From Halomonas urmiana (GTDB lineage Bacteria; Pseudomonadota; Gammaproteobacteria; Pseudomonadales; Halomonadaceae), in assembly GCF_005780185.1 (NCBI RefSeq), contig NZ_VBUI01000002.1, positions 62,001-126,000 of the forward strand: a DNA stretch of 64,000 nt. The letters run 5' to 3'. Positions 43,898 to 53,418 of this stretch are shown in pieces; within the stretch, counting starts at the first letter, position 1, and each line of letters opens with the position of its first letter. The position numbers and the translations under genes were made by a program. Below the pieces are notes generated by a model. It worked only from the letters and a program-made list of their open reading frames with translations. It was not told the DNA's origin and did not search any database.

Positions 43898-44710
43898 ATG
43901 GCAGAGCACCCGGATGACCGCCGGCACCCCCGACCGATCGTGCCGGACCCGGATGCCAGCCTGTCGGCGCCGCGAGTACACCATCCCACTCCCCCGCGGG
44001 TCTGGCCACTGTGGCTGCTGATCCTGCTGCTGATCGCCGCCGGTGCGGCGCTCGCCTGGGCCGGTTGGCAGGAGCGTGCTCGCCTGCAGGCCGAGCTTGC
44101 CCGGGTCAGCGGCGAGCTCTCCAACATGCATGCGCGTTTCGATGCCGAGCAGGGCAGGGGAGAGGCGCTCAATGCGTTGCAGTCGCGCCTGGACGAGCTT
44201 TCCAACCTGGAAGCCGAGGTCGATGCGGTCCTCGACCGTCGCCTGGCTGAACTCGAGAATGAGCTCACGACCGAGCTCGAGACCGCGCGGGCAGCGCAGA
44301 TGGCCCCCCTCGAAGAGCGCCTGGCGCGCCAGCAGGCCCGGCTCGCCTCGCTCGTGGAGCAGGCCGCGACCCGCGACGCCACCCTGGCCGCGACCCGCAC
44401 CTCTCTGGATGCCCTGGAGCGTGCCGGCGAGGAGGGCCGCGCCGCGCTGGGCGAGCGACTGGCGACCCTCGAGCAGGCCCGCGAGACGCAGGCCGACGGC
44501 GTGGAGACGCTCCAGGAGCGCATGGAGACCCTGGAAGCACAGCTGACGCAACTCGACGGCCGAGTTGAAGCCGCGGCGGGATCACGCGATGATGTCCATC
44601 AACGAATGGAAGCGCTGGACAGCGGGCTTCAAGAGATGGCCTCCGGGCTGCGCGAGCTGCGTCAGTCCCAGCTCGTCCTGAGCGCCCAGCTCGAGGCCCT
44701 GCGCCAGTGA
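43898..44710 (+). CDS. Membrane-anchored coiled-coil protein in the tamAB operon
   Basis: 270 residues, no family recognised. A Pro/Asp/His-rich cytoplasmic start (1-33) is followed by one membrane helix at about 34-54 (VWPLWLLILLLIAAGAALAW). The remaining 215 residues are almost wholly heptad-patterned coiled coil rich in Ala, Glu, Arg, Leu and Gln, with no cysteine or enzyme motif. It should project into the periplasm as a rod. GAGAAGGAG precedes the ATG. Its last codons overlap a GTG of the tamA frame (GTGA at 44707-44710), and tamA follows at once, so a role with the TAM complex or in spanning the periplasm is a fair guess. Confidence 0.8.
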   Translation: MAEHPDDRRHPRPIVPDPDASLSAPRVHHPTPPRVWPLWLLILLLIAAGAALAWAGWQERARLQAELARVSGELSNMHARFDAEQGRGEALNALQSRLDELSNLEAEVDAVLDRRLAELENELTTELETARAAQMAPLEERLARQQARLASLVEQAATRDATLAATRTSLDALERAGEEGRAALGERLATLEQARETQADGVETLQERMETLEAQLTQLDGRVEAAAGSRDDVHQRMEALDSGLQEMASGLRELRQSQLVLSAQLEALRQ

Positions 44711-44736
44711 CATCTCCCCGTCAGGGATCGATGCCC

Positions 44737-46620
44737 ATGGATAATCGCGTGTTGACTCGCCTCACGGCGGCCACGCTGTGTCTCGGCCTGGCGCCTGGCG
44801 TCCAGGCCCTCGAGGCGACGGTCGAGGGCGTCGAGGACGAGCTGGCCGAGAACGTGCGCCTCTATCTCGACGAACTCGAGGCCGGGCAGTACAGCCCCGA
44901 GCGCCTGAAGAGCGAGGTGTTGCGGCGCAGCAGCGAGGCCCTGCGGGTCTTCGGCTACTATTCGCCCAGCATCCGCACGCGTTTCGACGACCCCGAGGCC
45001 CCCGAGGAGGTGACACTCGTCATCGATCCCGGGGCGCCGGTGCGCATCGAGGTTCTCGAGCTCTCCGTGACCGGAGACGCCGCCGATGACCCCCTCTTCG
45101 TGGAAGCCATCGATGACTTTCCCCTGGCGCAGGGGGACCGGCTTCGCCACGCGCCCTTCGACAGCCTGCGCAGCACGCTGGCCAACCAGGCCCTGCAGCG
45201 CGGCTACTTCGACTGGTCTTTCACCGACCGGCGCATGGAAGTGAGACCCTATGCCCAGAGCGCCCGGCTCTATCTGGCACTCGACAGCGGCCCGCGTTAC
45301 CGCTTCGGCGAGGTGACGTTTCAGGGCCATCACATCGAGACCGAGCGGCTGGCAAACCTTGCGACCTTCGAACGCGGGGATCCCTACCTGGCAAGCCAGG
45401 TGGCCAGGCTCAACGAGCGCCTGGGCCAGACCGAGTGGTTCGCCTCAATGAGCGTGCGCCCGCGCCTCGAGCGCGACCTGGAGCGACTGGCGCTGCCGGG
45501 CGAAGCATCCGGCTGGTGGCAGGCGCTCGACCTGGAGGGCCGGGAGCCGGCACCACCGGCGGCACGCATCGAGGCCGAGGCGCTGCTGGCGGCCAACGCC
45601 CTCCAGCGTTCGGCCGAGGTCCCGATCGATGTCACGGTGACGCCGGCGGACCGCCACCAGTTCGAGGTCGGCCTGGGCTATGCCACCGACGTGGGGCCCC
45701 GCATCCGCCTCTCCTGGGATCAGCCCTGGGTCAATCGCTACGGTCACGGCCTCGACCATGACCTCTATCTGTCGGGGCCGGAGCAGCGGTTTTCCGGCCT
45801 CTATACGATGCCCCTGGCCCATCCGCTGCGCGACAGCTATCGCCTCCAGTACGGCCTGCGCAACAAGGACAGCGAGGACACTCGCGCCTTCGAGAGCACC
45901 GTGGAGATCGCCCGCCACTGGAAATTCGACAGCGACTGGACGGCCGGTAACAACTGGACCTTCGCCAGAGACTGGGAGCAGTCGCTCTACCTGCGGAGCA
46001 CCTACGAGGACTTCACCCAGGCCGGCGTCTCCAACGAGGTCCTGCTGCTCTATCCCGGCATCAGCTGGACCCGCACCCGCACCCGCAACCCCGCCTTCCC
46101 CACCTGGGGGGATCGCCAGCTCCTGGCGTTCGAGTACTCCAGCGAGGCCTGGGGCTCGGCGGCCGAGTTCCTGCGTATCACCGGTGACAGCGAATGGATC
46201 CGCATGCTGGGCGATGACAATCGCTTCATCGGCCGGGTCGGGTTCGGCAGCATCACCACCGATGACTTCGCGGACATCCCCCCGTCACTGCGCTTCTTCA
46301 CCGGCGGTGACCGCAGCCTGCGCGGCTACGCCTACGAGAGCATCGCCCCCGAGGACGAGGAGGGGGACCTGATCGGCGGCGAGCAGCTGCTGACCCTCGG
46401 CCTCGAGGCCCAGCGGCGCGTTGCCGGTAAGTGGTGGTTGGCGGCCTTCGTCGACACCGGCGATGCGTTCAACGACTGGTGGCCGAGCGACCTGAAGACC
46501 GGGGCGGGCCTGGGGGTGCGCTGGATCTCGTCGGTCGGCCCCATCCGTTTCGACGTCGCGCACCCCTTCGATATCGAGGATACCTTTCGCATCCACTTCT
46601 CCATCGGACCGGAATTCTGA
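44737..46620 (+). CDS. tamA: Translocation and assembly module outer-membrane protein TamA
   Basis: 627 residues of the Omp85 superfamily. A signal peptide (about 1-24, ending VQALEA) is followed by three POTRA-like domains (about 25-270) and a 16-strand barrel. The barrel carries GLGYATDVGPRIRLSWDQPW and the lid-lock region FFTGGDRSLRGYAYE, and it ends with a typical aromatic C-terminus (HFSIGPEF). It works with TamB. The start is taken as ATG 44737; ATG 44731 and the overlapping GTG 44707 are alternatives, and the last would couple translation to the coiled-coil gene. tamB follows immediately. Confidence 0.93.
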   Translation: MDNRVLTRLTAATLCLGLAPGVQALEATVEGVEDELAENVRLYLDELEAGQYSPERLKSEVLRRSSEALRVFGYYSPSIRTRFDDPEAPEEVTLVIDPGAPVRIEVLELSVTGDAADDPLFVEAIDDFPLAQGDRLRHAPFDSLRSTLANQALQRGYFDWSFTDRRMEVRPYAQSARLYLALDSGPRYRFGEVTFQGHHIETERLANLATFERGDPYLASQVARLNERLGQTEWFASMSVRPRLERDLERLALPGEASGWWQALDLEGREPAPPAARIEAEALLAANALQRSAEVPIDVTVTPADRHQFEVGLGYATDVGPRIRLSWDQPWVNRYGHGLDHDLYLSGPEQRFSGLYTMPLAHPLRDSYRLQYGLRNKDSEDTRAFESTVEIARHWKFDSDWTAGNNWTFARDWEQSLYLRSTYEDFTQAGVSNEVLLLYPGISWTRTRTRNPAFPTWGDRQLLAFEYSSEAWGSAAEFLRITGDSEWIRMLGDDNRFIGRVGFGSITTDDFADIPPSLRFFTGGDRSLRGYAYESIAPEDEEGDLIGGEQLLTLGLEAQRRVAGKWWLAAFVDTGDAFNDWWPSDLKTGAGLGVRWISSVGPIRFDVAHPFDIEDTFRIHFSIGPEF

Positions 46621-46631
46621 GAGCCAACGTC

Positions 46632-49600
46632 TTGAGAAAGCGCGCCGTGACCTGGGCCCTGGCCCGCCTGATGATCCTCCTGCCCGTATGGCTGATAGGC
46701 CTCGTGCTGCTGCTGCTGGGCTTGGCCCTGTCACCCTGGGGCACCGGCGTGCTGCTCGAGCAGGGCGCCAAGCGCGGCTTCTATGAGCTGGGCGGGGTCG
46801 AGGGCGCGCCACTCGATCGCCTGGTGCTCGAGGACCTGCGCCTGAACGCAGGGCCGGCGCGAATCGCCCTGTCGCGCCTGGAGCTCGCCTGGTCCGAGGA
46901 TTGCCTGCTCAGGGGGCGCCTGTGCATCGAGCGCCTTGCCCTGGATGGCGCCGATATCCGCCTGGCCGAGATGGCGCCCGCGGCAGCGGCGCCACCGCCC
47001 GCCCCGAACGGCGAGCCGCTCGACCAGATCCAGCTGCCTTTTCCGTTCGAGCTGCGCGAGCTGTCGCTGGTCGATGTGAACCTGCAGCTCGCCGACGGCA
47101 CGCGGCTCGCCTGGGCCTCGTTCACCAGTGCACTACGCGCCGAGCAGGGCACCCTGACCCTGCTGCCCACCCGCCTCGCCGGCACGCGGCTGACCCTGCC
47201 GCTCTCGGCGGGCACGCGACTCGCCCTGAATGAGGCCGAACACGAGGGGCCGAGGCTCACCGCCCAGGCCATCGACGCCGCTACCGCCGTCCACTCACCG
47301 CTGCCCGCCCAGGCCGCCGCCGAGCGGGAGGGCGTGGCCGACCTGCCCCTGGCGGAGCAGCCGCGCCGCGAGCTGCCCGAAGTGGCCCTGCCCCTGGCGG
47401 TGGAGGTGCCGGAGCTGCTCGTCGAGGACTTTCGCGTGGGCGGCGCCGTCGAGGCTGGCGTGGAGCGCCTGCGACTGCGCATGAGTGCCCGAGACCATGA
47501 GATCGCGATCGACACCCTGACGCTCGCGAGCCCCGATGCCGACGCCGAATTCGAGGCGCGACTGACACTGCGTGACGACTACCCCCTTCGGGCGCACCTG
47601 GCCGCGGATCTCTATCTGCCGGAGCGCATGCCGGCCCTCGACGGCGAGCGCATCGCGCTTGACGTCGCCGGCAGCCTCGCCAAGCTCGAGGTCGACCTGG
47701 CCCTCGCGGGGCCGGTCGCGGCTCGGCTGACGGCCCGCCTCGACGCCCTGGACCCGACGCTGCCCTTCGAGGCGTCGCTGGAAAGCGAGGCCCTGCAGTG
47801 GCCGCTGCCCACCCAGGCCAGGAGAACCGACGAGTCCGCCGAGGTCCAGACGCAGGACCAGGCGCAAGAAGGCAACGCGCCAGGTGAGCCGCCGACGGAG
47901 CCGTGGCGGGCCGAGGCGCTCTCGCTGCGTTTGGCCGGCAGCCTGGTCGACTATCGGGCCGAGCTCTCCCTGTCCGCCGTGGGCCCGACGCTACCGCGCA
48001 CCGATCTCTCGCTGATCGGCACCGGCAGCCTGAGCCATTTCGCCTGGTCGCCGCTGACCGTGAACCAGCAGGGCGGGGTGATCGTCAGCCGCGGCCAGAT
48101 CGACTGGGAGCAGGGCCTTGACGCCACGGCCGTGCTCTCCCTGGACGGCATCCATCCCGGCCATTTCGTCGAGGGGCTCGAGGGTCGCCTGGGCGGCGGT
48201 GCCGAGGTGAGCTTCGCTCAGGACGCCGACGGCTGGCGAGTCGAGGTCCCGTCCCTGGACATCCAGGGGGTGCTGGACGATCGGCCGCTCTCCCTCGAGG
48301 CGGTGCTTAGCGGCAACAGCGAGATGCGCTGGTCGCTTGAGACCCTCGATTTCCGCCAGGGCAGCAATCGGCTCAGCGCCGCGGGCACGGTCAGCCAGTC
48401 ATCGCTGGACCTGCGCGGCGAGCTGGACCTGCCGTCCCTCAATAGCCTCTATCCCGGCCTCGACGGCGTCCTCGACGGCGAGTTCATCGCCCAGGGCAGC
48501 CTCGAGGCGCCTCGGCTCGATCTCGACCTGGCCGGGCGCGAGCTTGCCTTCAACGACAACCGGCTGTCGCGCCTGGATCTCGAGGCGAGCGTCGCCGGCC
48601 TGACGGATCCCGAGCTCGCCGTGACGCTGGACGCCCGTGATATCGCCGCCGGCGGACAGCAGATCACCGCGCTGACGCTGGACCTCGAGGGGCAGCAGAC
48701 GGCGCATCGGCTGCGCCTGGCCATGGACGGCGGTGAGGGCCTGCCGGTCTCGCGGCTGGCCCTGACCCTCGAGGGGGGCCTGGACACGGCCCGCGAGCAG
48801 TATCGGGGCACCCTGGCGCCGCTGGAGATCGACAGCGCGTTCGGCGACATCCGCCTCGCCGAGGCGCTGACCTTCGCGGCCAATCTCCCCGAGGGCTCGG
48901 CCCGGGTGGCCCCCTTCTGCCTGAGCCGCCGTCAGGGCGGAGACGTCTGCCTCGTCGAGCCGCTCGAGGCCTCGGCCGAGGCCGGGCGCGCCGCCCTCGA
49001 GATCCGCGGCCTGCCGATGGCCATGGTCGACAGCGTGATGCCCCCCGGATGGCGCATCGGCGGCGAGAGCGCCGGCGCTCTCGCCGCCAGCTGGTCGGGC
49101 GGGGGCGAGCGCTGGCAGCTCGACGCCGACCTCGACAGTCGCGCCGAGGTGACCGGCGAGGACGCCTATGGCCAGCCCTGGGCGGTGCCCGGCACCAGCC
49201 TGAACGTGGCGGTGGAGGCCAGCGAGGCCCGCGCGGATCTCGAGCTGATCGTGGGCCTGGCGGACACCGGCGAAGTGCGCCTGGCACTCGGCATCATCGA
49301 TCCGCTGGGCGACAGCACGCTGGACGGGCAGCTGCGCGTCGATGACCTGCGCCTGGCGCCTTACCGTCCCCTGGTCGCCGGCCTGGAGACCCTCGAGGGC
49401 GGCCTGGACGGCGATATTCGCATCGCCGGCAGCCAGGAGGCCCCGCGGCTGGACGGCCGGCTCGCCCTGACCGGGCTGAGGGCCGGTGGGCTGGACCTGC
49501 CCCTGGAGGTGCAGGACGGCGAGCTCACCGTCAACCTGGCCGGCGACCGGGCCGACCTCGACGGCTTCCTGGCCGCCGAGGAAGGCCGCCTCATGATCGA

Positions 49601-50675
49601 CGGCAACGCCCAGTGGCCGACCGGCGGCGGATGGCAGGCGGCCATCGACCTGAGTGCCGTCGACGATCCCCTGCTGGCGGTCCTGCCGAGCTTCGGTCGC
49701 CTGCGCCTCGCCCCCGACCTGCGCGTGCGTGCCGACCCCGAGCGACTCCAGGTGCGCGGCACGGTCGAGATCCCCTGGGCCAGGCTCCAGGTGGGCGAGG
49801 TACCCAAGTCGGCGCAGGCGCCAAGCCCAGACGAGGTGATCATCACCGAAGAAGACGATCGCCGTGCTGCCGAAGCCGAGGCGGAGGCCAGGGCGCAGCG
49901 CCAGCCCGGCGAATCCACCGCCGAGGCCATGGCCAAGGCCGGGATGGCCACCGACATCCGGATTAACCTGACGCTGGGCCCGGACATGCAATTGGAGGCC
50001 TACGGCCTGGAGTCGGAGCTCCAGGGCAACCTCGAGGTGCGCCAGCAGAGCGGCCCGGTCCAGCTGTTCGGGGATGTCAGCCTGGTCGACGGCCGCTTCC
50101 GGGCCTACGGCCAGGACCTGATCATCCGCGAGGGAATCATCTTCTTCAGCGGTCCGCCGGGGCAGCCCCGGCTCGACTTCGAGGCGATTCGCAATCCTGA
50201 CGCCACCGAGGACGACGTGATCGCCGGACTCCGGGTGGCCGGCGAGGCATCGGCCCCGAGCCTGGAGATCTTCTCGGAGCCGGCCATGAATGAGAGCCGC
50301 GCACTCTCTTACCTGCTGCGCGGCCGTGCCCCGGACAGCAGCGGCGGGGCCGACGGCGCCTTGACCTCGGCGCTGATCGGCCTGACGATCGGCAAGACCG
50401 GAAACGCCGTGGGGGCGGTCGGCGAGGCCTTCGGCATCCAGGATCTCAGCCTCGATACCGCCGGCACCGGCGAGCAGAGCCAGGTGGTGGTCACCGGCAA
50501 TCTCACCGACCGGCTGAGCGTCGGCTACGGCGTGGGGGTGTTCTCGCCCATCGCCGAGATCTCGCTGCGCTACAAGCTGTGGCGCAACCTCTACCTCGAG
50601 GCGGTGTCCGGCGCCGCGCAGGCGGTGGACATGATCTATACCTTCAGCCTGCCGGGTGATCCGCCGGCGCCCTGA
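46632..50675 (+). CDS. tamB: Translocation and assembly module inner-membrane protein TamB
   Basis: 1347 residues, AsmA-like superfamily. One N-terminal membrane helix (about 15-38, [19 protein letters not shown]) is followed by a very long beta-rich periplasmic part and the conserved C-terminal TamB domain (DUF490, about 1000-1347) with [20 protein letters not shown] and [20 protein letters not shown]. TamB forms a lipid-conducting groove between the membranes. No ATG exists near the start; TTG 46632 (with GAGAG upstream) or GTG 46647 are the candidates. It lies 11 bases after tamA. Confidence 0.93.
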   Translation: MRKRAVTWALARLMILLPVWLIGLVLLLLGLALSPWGTGVLLEQGAKRGFYELGGVEGAPLDRLVLEDLRLNAGPARIALSRLELAWSEDCLLRGRLCIERLALDGADIRLAEMAPAAAAPPPAPNGEPLDQIQLPFPFELRELSLVDVNLQLADGTRLAWASFTSALRAEQGTLTLLPTRLAGTRLTLPLSAGTRLALNEAEHEGPRLTAQAIDAATAVHSPLPAQAAAEREGVADLPLAEQPRRELPEVALPLAVEVPELLVEDFRVGGAVEAGVERLRLRMSARDHEIAIDTLTLASPDADAEFEARLTLRDDYPLRAHLAADLYLPERMPALDGERIALDVAGSLAKLEVDLALAGPVAARLTARLDALDPTLPFEASLESEALQWPLPTQARRTDESAEVQTQDQAQEGNAPGEPPTEPWRAEALSLRLAGSLVDYRAELSLSAVGPTLPRTDLSLIGTGSLSHFAWSPLTVNQQGGVIVSRGQIDWEQGLDATAVLSLDGIHPGHFVEGLEGRLGGGAEVSFAQDADGWRVEVPSLDIQGVLDDRPLSLEAVLSGNSEMRWSLETLDFRQGSNRLSAAGTVSQSSLDLRGELDLPSLNSLYPGLDGVLDGEFIAQGSLEAPRLDLDLAGRELAFNDNRLSRLDLEASVAGLTDPELAVTLDARDIAAGGQQITALTLDLEGQQTAHRLRLAMDGGEGLPVSRLALTLEGGLDTAREQYRGTLAPLEIDSAFGDIRLAEALTFAANLPEGSARVAPFCLSRRQGGDVCLVEPLEASAEAGRAALEIRGLPMAMVDSVMPPGWRIGGESAGALAASWSGGGERWQLDADLDSRAEVTGEDAYGQPWAVPGTSLNVAVEASEARADLELIVGLADTGEVRLALGIIDPLGDSTLDGQLRVDDLRLAPYRPLVAGLETLEGGLDGDIRIAGSQEAPRLDGRLALTGLRAGGLDLPLEVQDGELTVNLAGDRADLDGFLAAEEGRLMIDGNAQWPTGGGWQAAIDLSAVDDPLLAVLPSFGRLRLAPDLRVRADPERLQVRGTVEIPWARLQVGEVPKSAQAPSPDEVIITEEDDRRAAEAEAEARAQRQPGESTAEAMAKAGMATDIRINLTLGPDMQLEAYGLESELQGNLEVRQQSGPVQLFGDVSLVDGRFRAYGQDLIIREGIIFFSGPPGQPRLDFEAIRNPDATEDDVIAGLRVAGEASAPSLEIFSEPAMNESRALSYLLRGRAPDSSGGADGALTSALIGLTIGKTGNAVGAVGEAFGIQDLSLDTAGTGEQSQVVVTGNLTDRLSVGYGVGVFSPIAEISLRYKLWRNLYLEAVSGAAQAVDMIYTFSLPGDPPAP

Positions 50676-50757
50676 CCGGCCACCCGCCCCATATGCCATT
50701 GCGCCCGCCCCACGACGCCTCGAGGGAGCGGGCGACCACCGACAAGGAGCGAATCCC

Positions 50758-51372
50758 ATGCCACTCCACCCCGTTCATGCGCCCCCCGGGCGCGAGACAC
50801 CGCTGCCGATCAGCGGCCACCATCTGGTCAACGGGTATGCCATGCGCCCCCCCTGGCCCGAGGGCATGCAGGAGATCGTGCTGGGCCTGGGCTGCTTCTG
50901 GGGCGCGGAGCGACTGTTCTGGGAGCTGCCCGGGATCCACGTCACCGCCGTGGGCTATGCCGGCGGCGTGACCGCGAATCCCACCTACGAGGAGACCTGT
51001 AGTGGCCGTACCGGTCATGCCGAAGTGGTGCGGGTGGTCTTCGACCCCCAGGTGGTCGACCTCGCCGCGCTGCTGCGCGTGTTCTGGGAGGCGCATGATC
51101 CCACCCAGGGCAACCGCCAGGGCAACGACATCGGCAGCCAGTATCGCTCGATCATCCTCACCACCAGCGAGGAACAACGCCGGCTCGCCGAGCAGAGCCG
51201 CGAGGCCTACGGCGAGGCGCTGTCGCGCAGTGGCCAGGGACTCATCACCACCGAAATCGAGCCGCTCGAGGCCTTCTACTACGCCGAGGAGTACCACCAG
51301 CAGTACCTGGCGAAGCACCCCAATGGCTACTGCGGCCTGAAGGGCACCGGCGTCAGCTGCCCGATCGGTTGA
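50758..51372 (+). CDS. msrA: Peptide methionine sulfoxide reductase MsrA
   Basis: 204 residues. The catalytic motif [15 protein letters not shown] (Cys at about 47) is followed by [24 protein letters not shown] and a C-terminal resolving-cysteine region [14 protein letters not shown]. It reduces methionine-S-sulfoxide in oxidised proteins. AAGGAG lies before the ATG at 50758. It has a longer N terminus than minimal MsrA, like the E. coli form. It follows tamB by 82 bp and may be read from the same transcript. Confidence 0.96.
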   Translation: MPLHPVHAPPGRETPLPISGHHLVNGYAMRPPWPEGMQEIVLGLGCFWGAERLFWELPGIHVTAVGYAGGVTANPTYEETCSGRTGHAEVVRVVFDPQVVDLAALLRVFWEAHDPTQGNRQGNDIGSQYRSIILTTSEEQRRLAEQSREAYGEALSRSGQGLITTEIEPLEAFYYAEEYHQQYLAKHPNGYCGLKGTGVSCPIG

Positions 51373-51426
51373 GTCTCGCGCGTTTCGCTGGTGTGATGGC
51401 AGCGTCGTGAAGGCACGTCAGCGACG

Positions 51427-52170
51427 TTACTGCTGAAGCCGCGCCAGTCCTTCCGTCAACCCGTTCATGTCATCACTCATATAATCGCTTTCAAATTCGG
51501 CCTCGTCGAACATCTGCTTCGCGTTGTAGACCTCGATATGACTGTGAAACTTCTTCAACACCCCATCCTGCTCCAATGACTTGAGAACGCGGTTGATATG
51601 CACCGGCGACAGACCCAGGATGTTGCCCAGCAGCCGTTGGGATACGGGAAATACGAAGGAGGCCAGGTCGATCTCCTGTATCTTGTCGAGACGCAGGTAG
51701 GTCTCGATCACGAAATGCAGGAGTCGCGAGCGCGCGTCGCGATGGAGACTGATCAGCATGCGCTCGGTGAGCAGGGCTTCCTGACGGCTGATATTGGCAA
51801 ACAGGGCGATCGTCAGGGGCGTGGAAGCCGCGATGAGGTCGACGATACTTTCATGGTGGAACGGCTGAATCGTGCCCCGGGTGATCATGCTGGCTTCGCT
51901 CACGTGCCTCATGAAAGTGAATTCCCTGATCCCGATGATATCCCCGGGCAGCAGCAACTCGATCACCTGTTGGTCGCCATCACTGGTACTGCGATGGCTA
52001 CAGGCCCAGCCACTCTGCAGGATGAACAACTCGCCGATCTTGGTGCGGGGTCGCCAGAGCAGCTGATTCTTCACGGCGGGCTGACTATGTTGCTCAAACT
52101 CGGCGAGCAGCCCTTGTTCCGATTCGCTCAAGTTGACATATCGCGCCATGTTGCTTTGGAAGAGGCTCAT
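51427..52170 (-). CDS. Crp/Fnr family transcription regulator
   Basis: 247 residues. An N-terminal cyclic-nucleotide-binding-like beta barrel (about 25-130, with LFILQSGWACSHRS and LLLPGDIIGIREF) precedes the long dimer helix and a C-terminal Crp-type helix-turn-helix at about 170-200 (VSQRLLGNILGLSPVHINRVL). The four Fe-S cysteines of FNR are absent and the full cAMP pocket is not evident, so the ligand is unknown. Composition is less GC-rich than its neighbours, as is the region in front of it, suggesting horizontal acquisition. An inverted repeat upstream could be its own operator. Confidence 0.87.
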   Translation of the reverse strand: MSLFQSNMARYVNLSESEQGLLAEFEQHSQPAVKNQLLWRPRTKIGELFILQSGWACSHRSTSDGDQQVIELLLPGDIIGIREFTFMRHVSEASMITRGTIQPFHHESIVDLIAASTPLTIALFANISRQEALLTERMLISLHRDARSRLLHFVIETYLRLDKIQEIDLASFVFPVSQRLLGNILGLSPVHINRVLKSLEQDGVLKKFHSHIEVYNAKQMFDEAEFESDYMSDDMNGLTEGLARLQQ

Positions 52171-52230
52171 GCCTTGCCTCTTGGCAGCGGGCTGGTCGGG
52201 TGGTCTGGGGATATGCAGGCTCCCACTTGT

Positions 52231-52253
52231 CTAATAGACAATATGGCTATTAG
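52231..52253. promoter_or_regulatory. Inverted repeat upstream of the Crp/Fnr-type gene
   Basis: CTAATAG-N9-CTATTAG is a perfect 7-bp inverted repeat with centre spacing suited to a dimeric regulator. It lies 61-83 bp before the regulator's ATG in a short AT-rich stretch (about 52225-52275). Autoregulation is inferred. Confidence 0.45.
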
Positions 52254-52278
52254 TTTGCGTTTTAAGTTTAGTGTAGTA

Positions 52279-52296
52279 GCACCCGCCGGCGGGTGC
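52279..52296. terminator. 18-bp perfect palindrome between two minus-strand genes
   Basis: GCACCCGCCGGCGGGTGC is fully palindromic. On the minus strand it is followed by an AT-rich run, so it could end the transcript of the unknown helical gene before the regulator's promoter region. Confidence 0.45.
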
Positions 52297-52370
52297 CATG
52301 ACGTGTCCCGTCGAGGACAGGCCATCAGGTGGCTGCCTGGGAGGTGGCGGCTCCGAGGTGCTTTGGTCGA

Positions 52371-52391
52371 GGCCCGCGTTATCCGCGGGCC
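52371..52391 (-). terminator. Hairpin overlapping the stop of the unknown helical gene
   Basis: GGCCCGCG-TTATC-CGCGGGCC forms an 8-bp GC stem with a 5-nt loop that contains the TAA stop codon. There is no T-run on the minus-strand side. Confidence 0.5.
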
Positions 52392-52981
52392 GCGCTGGGT
52401 AGGACATGGCCGACGGTCATCTCGCGGGGCTGGCAGGGGGCCGACAGCAGTTCCTCGGCTTCCTTGAGAATCTGAAACTGCGCCCGTGCCTGGCCAATGC
52501 ACTCATTCAACCAGGCATTCAAGTCAGGGATGGCGTTGTAGGCCTGCAGACGCTCGTAGAAGCGGCGCGAACGCCACTCCTCGAGCTCGGCGCGACTCAG
52601 TTCCTGAGCGGCCATCTCATCTTCATAGATGAAGAAATGGCCCTGTCCATGCAGGTCGGGCCAGGGGCCCGCGGCCGGCTCGCCAAGCCGAGGCGGTTCG
52701 ATCGGAAGCGTGGCGGCGACCTCGTTCAGGGCACGGACGCGCTGCCGACTCTCTTCGGCCAGGGCCTGCAATAGCGTGCTGATGCCGATGTGATAGGTCA
52801 GGAAGCGCAACGATAGCCAGTGATAGCGATGATATTCGTTGTACTCATGCCCACTGGCCCGCCCCAGCAGGTCCTCGACCATGGTGACGACGCTGGTCGG
52901 GCGCTCTGCCTGCCTGAGAAAGTGGTTGTTTTGATAGGTGACGCTTGGCGTGTTCACGATGGGTTTCACCTCTGGCGGCAT
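52379..52981 (-). CDS. Hypothetical helical protein (possibly ferritin-like)
   Basis: 200 residues, family not recognised. After an extended N terminus (MPPEVKPIVNTPSVTYQNNH) the sequence predicts long helices. One carries NEYHRYHWLSLRFLTYHIGI, another LLQALAEESRQRVRALNEV, and late ones are DEMAAQELSRAELEEWRSRR and QARAQFQILKEAEELLSA. The clusters of His and Glu in paired helices recall ferritin-like or Dps-like bundles, but I cannot place the metal ligands with confidence. The ATG at 52981 lacks a clear ribosome binding site; ATG 52882 is an alternative. It lies between a hydrolase remnant and the Crp/Fnr-type gene on the same strand. Confidence 0.55.
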   Translation of the reverse strand: MPPEVKPIVNTPSVTYQNNHFLRQAERPTSVVTMVEDLLGRASGHEYNEYHRYHWLSLRFLTYHIGISTLLQALAEESRQRVRALNEVAATLPIEPPRLGEPAAGPWPDLHGQGHFFIYEDEMAAQELSRAELEEWRSRRFYERLQAYNAIPDLNAWLNECIGQARAQFQILKEAEELLSAPCQPREMTVGHVLPSAARG

Positions 52982-53096
52982 GTTGATGAGCGGGAGGTTG
53001 TGATTGTCCCGAATGACAGCCGACCTTCCCTGTTTGGAAAGCAGATTAGGAAAGGTTGCCGTCTGCGTCTGCCAACCTGGGTTAAGGTCCCTCGCT

Positions 53097-53402
53097 TTAT
53101 TTGTGGCGCACCGAACCCAGCGCAGAGTGAGGTGCCGACTTCGTCGATTGCCACTCCCGCAGTTGTTGGCTGAATCGCCGCGCCAGCCAACTGGTGAGCC
53201 GACCCTGGTGCCACTCCACGAACCCGACATGCCCGCCGTGCCGGGCGAGTTCCACCCGCACCGCAGGCGATGGCCTGGGGAATCGCGTGAAGAGCGCCGG
53301 CGGCATGAAGGGATCATCGTCGGCGTGCAGCATCAGCATGGGCAGCATGTTGCCGCCCAGGGAGACCCCGTGTCGACGGCGTGCCGCGTCGGAGTCAGGG
53401 TA
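53097..53402 (-). pseudogene. YheT-type alpha/beta hydrolase remnant with internal deletion
   Basis: The frame reads from just after an in-frame stop (53403-53405) through GVSLGGNML, the nucleophile-elbow motif of YheT-family hydrolases. It then runs at once into PMLMLHADDDPFMPP, the catalytic-Asp loop, and on to HGGHVGFVEW with the catalytic His and a normal-looking end. In intact relatives about 90-110 residues separate elbow and Asp loop, and about 130 precede the elbow. So the gene has lost most of its N-terminal half and its middle. No start codon with a ribosome binding site is present. Confidence 0.7.
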
Positions 53403-53418
53403 TCAGGATAACCACGGC

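Noticed and set aside
48399-50759. 786-codon open frame antisense to tamB
   Set aside because: Long antisense frames are expected in GC-rich genes with strong third-position bias; it has no ribosome binding site or family likeness and TamB is clearly the real gene.
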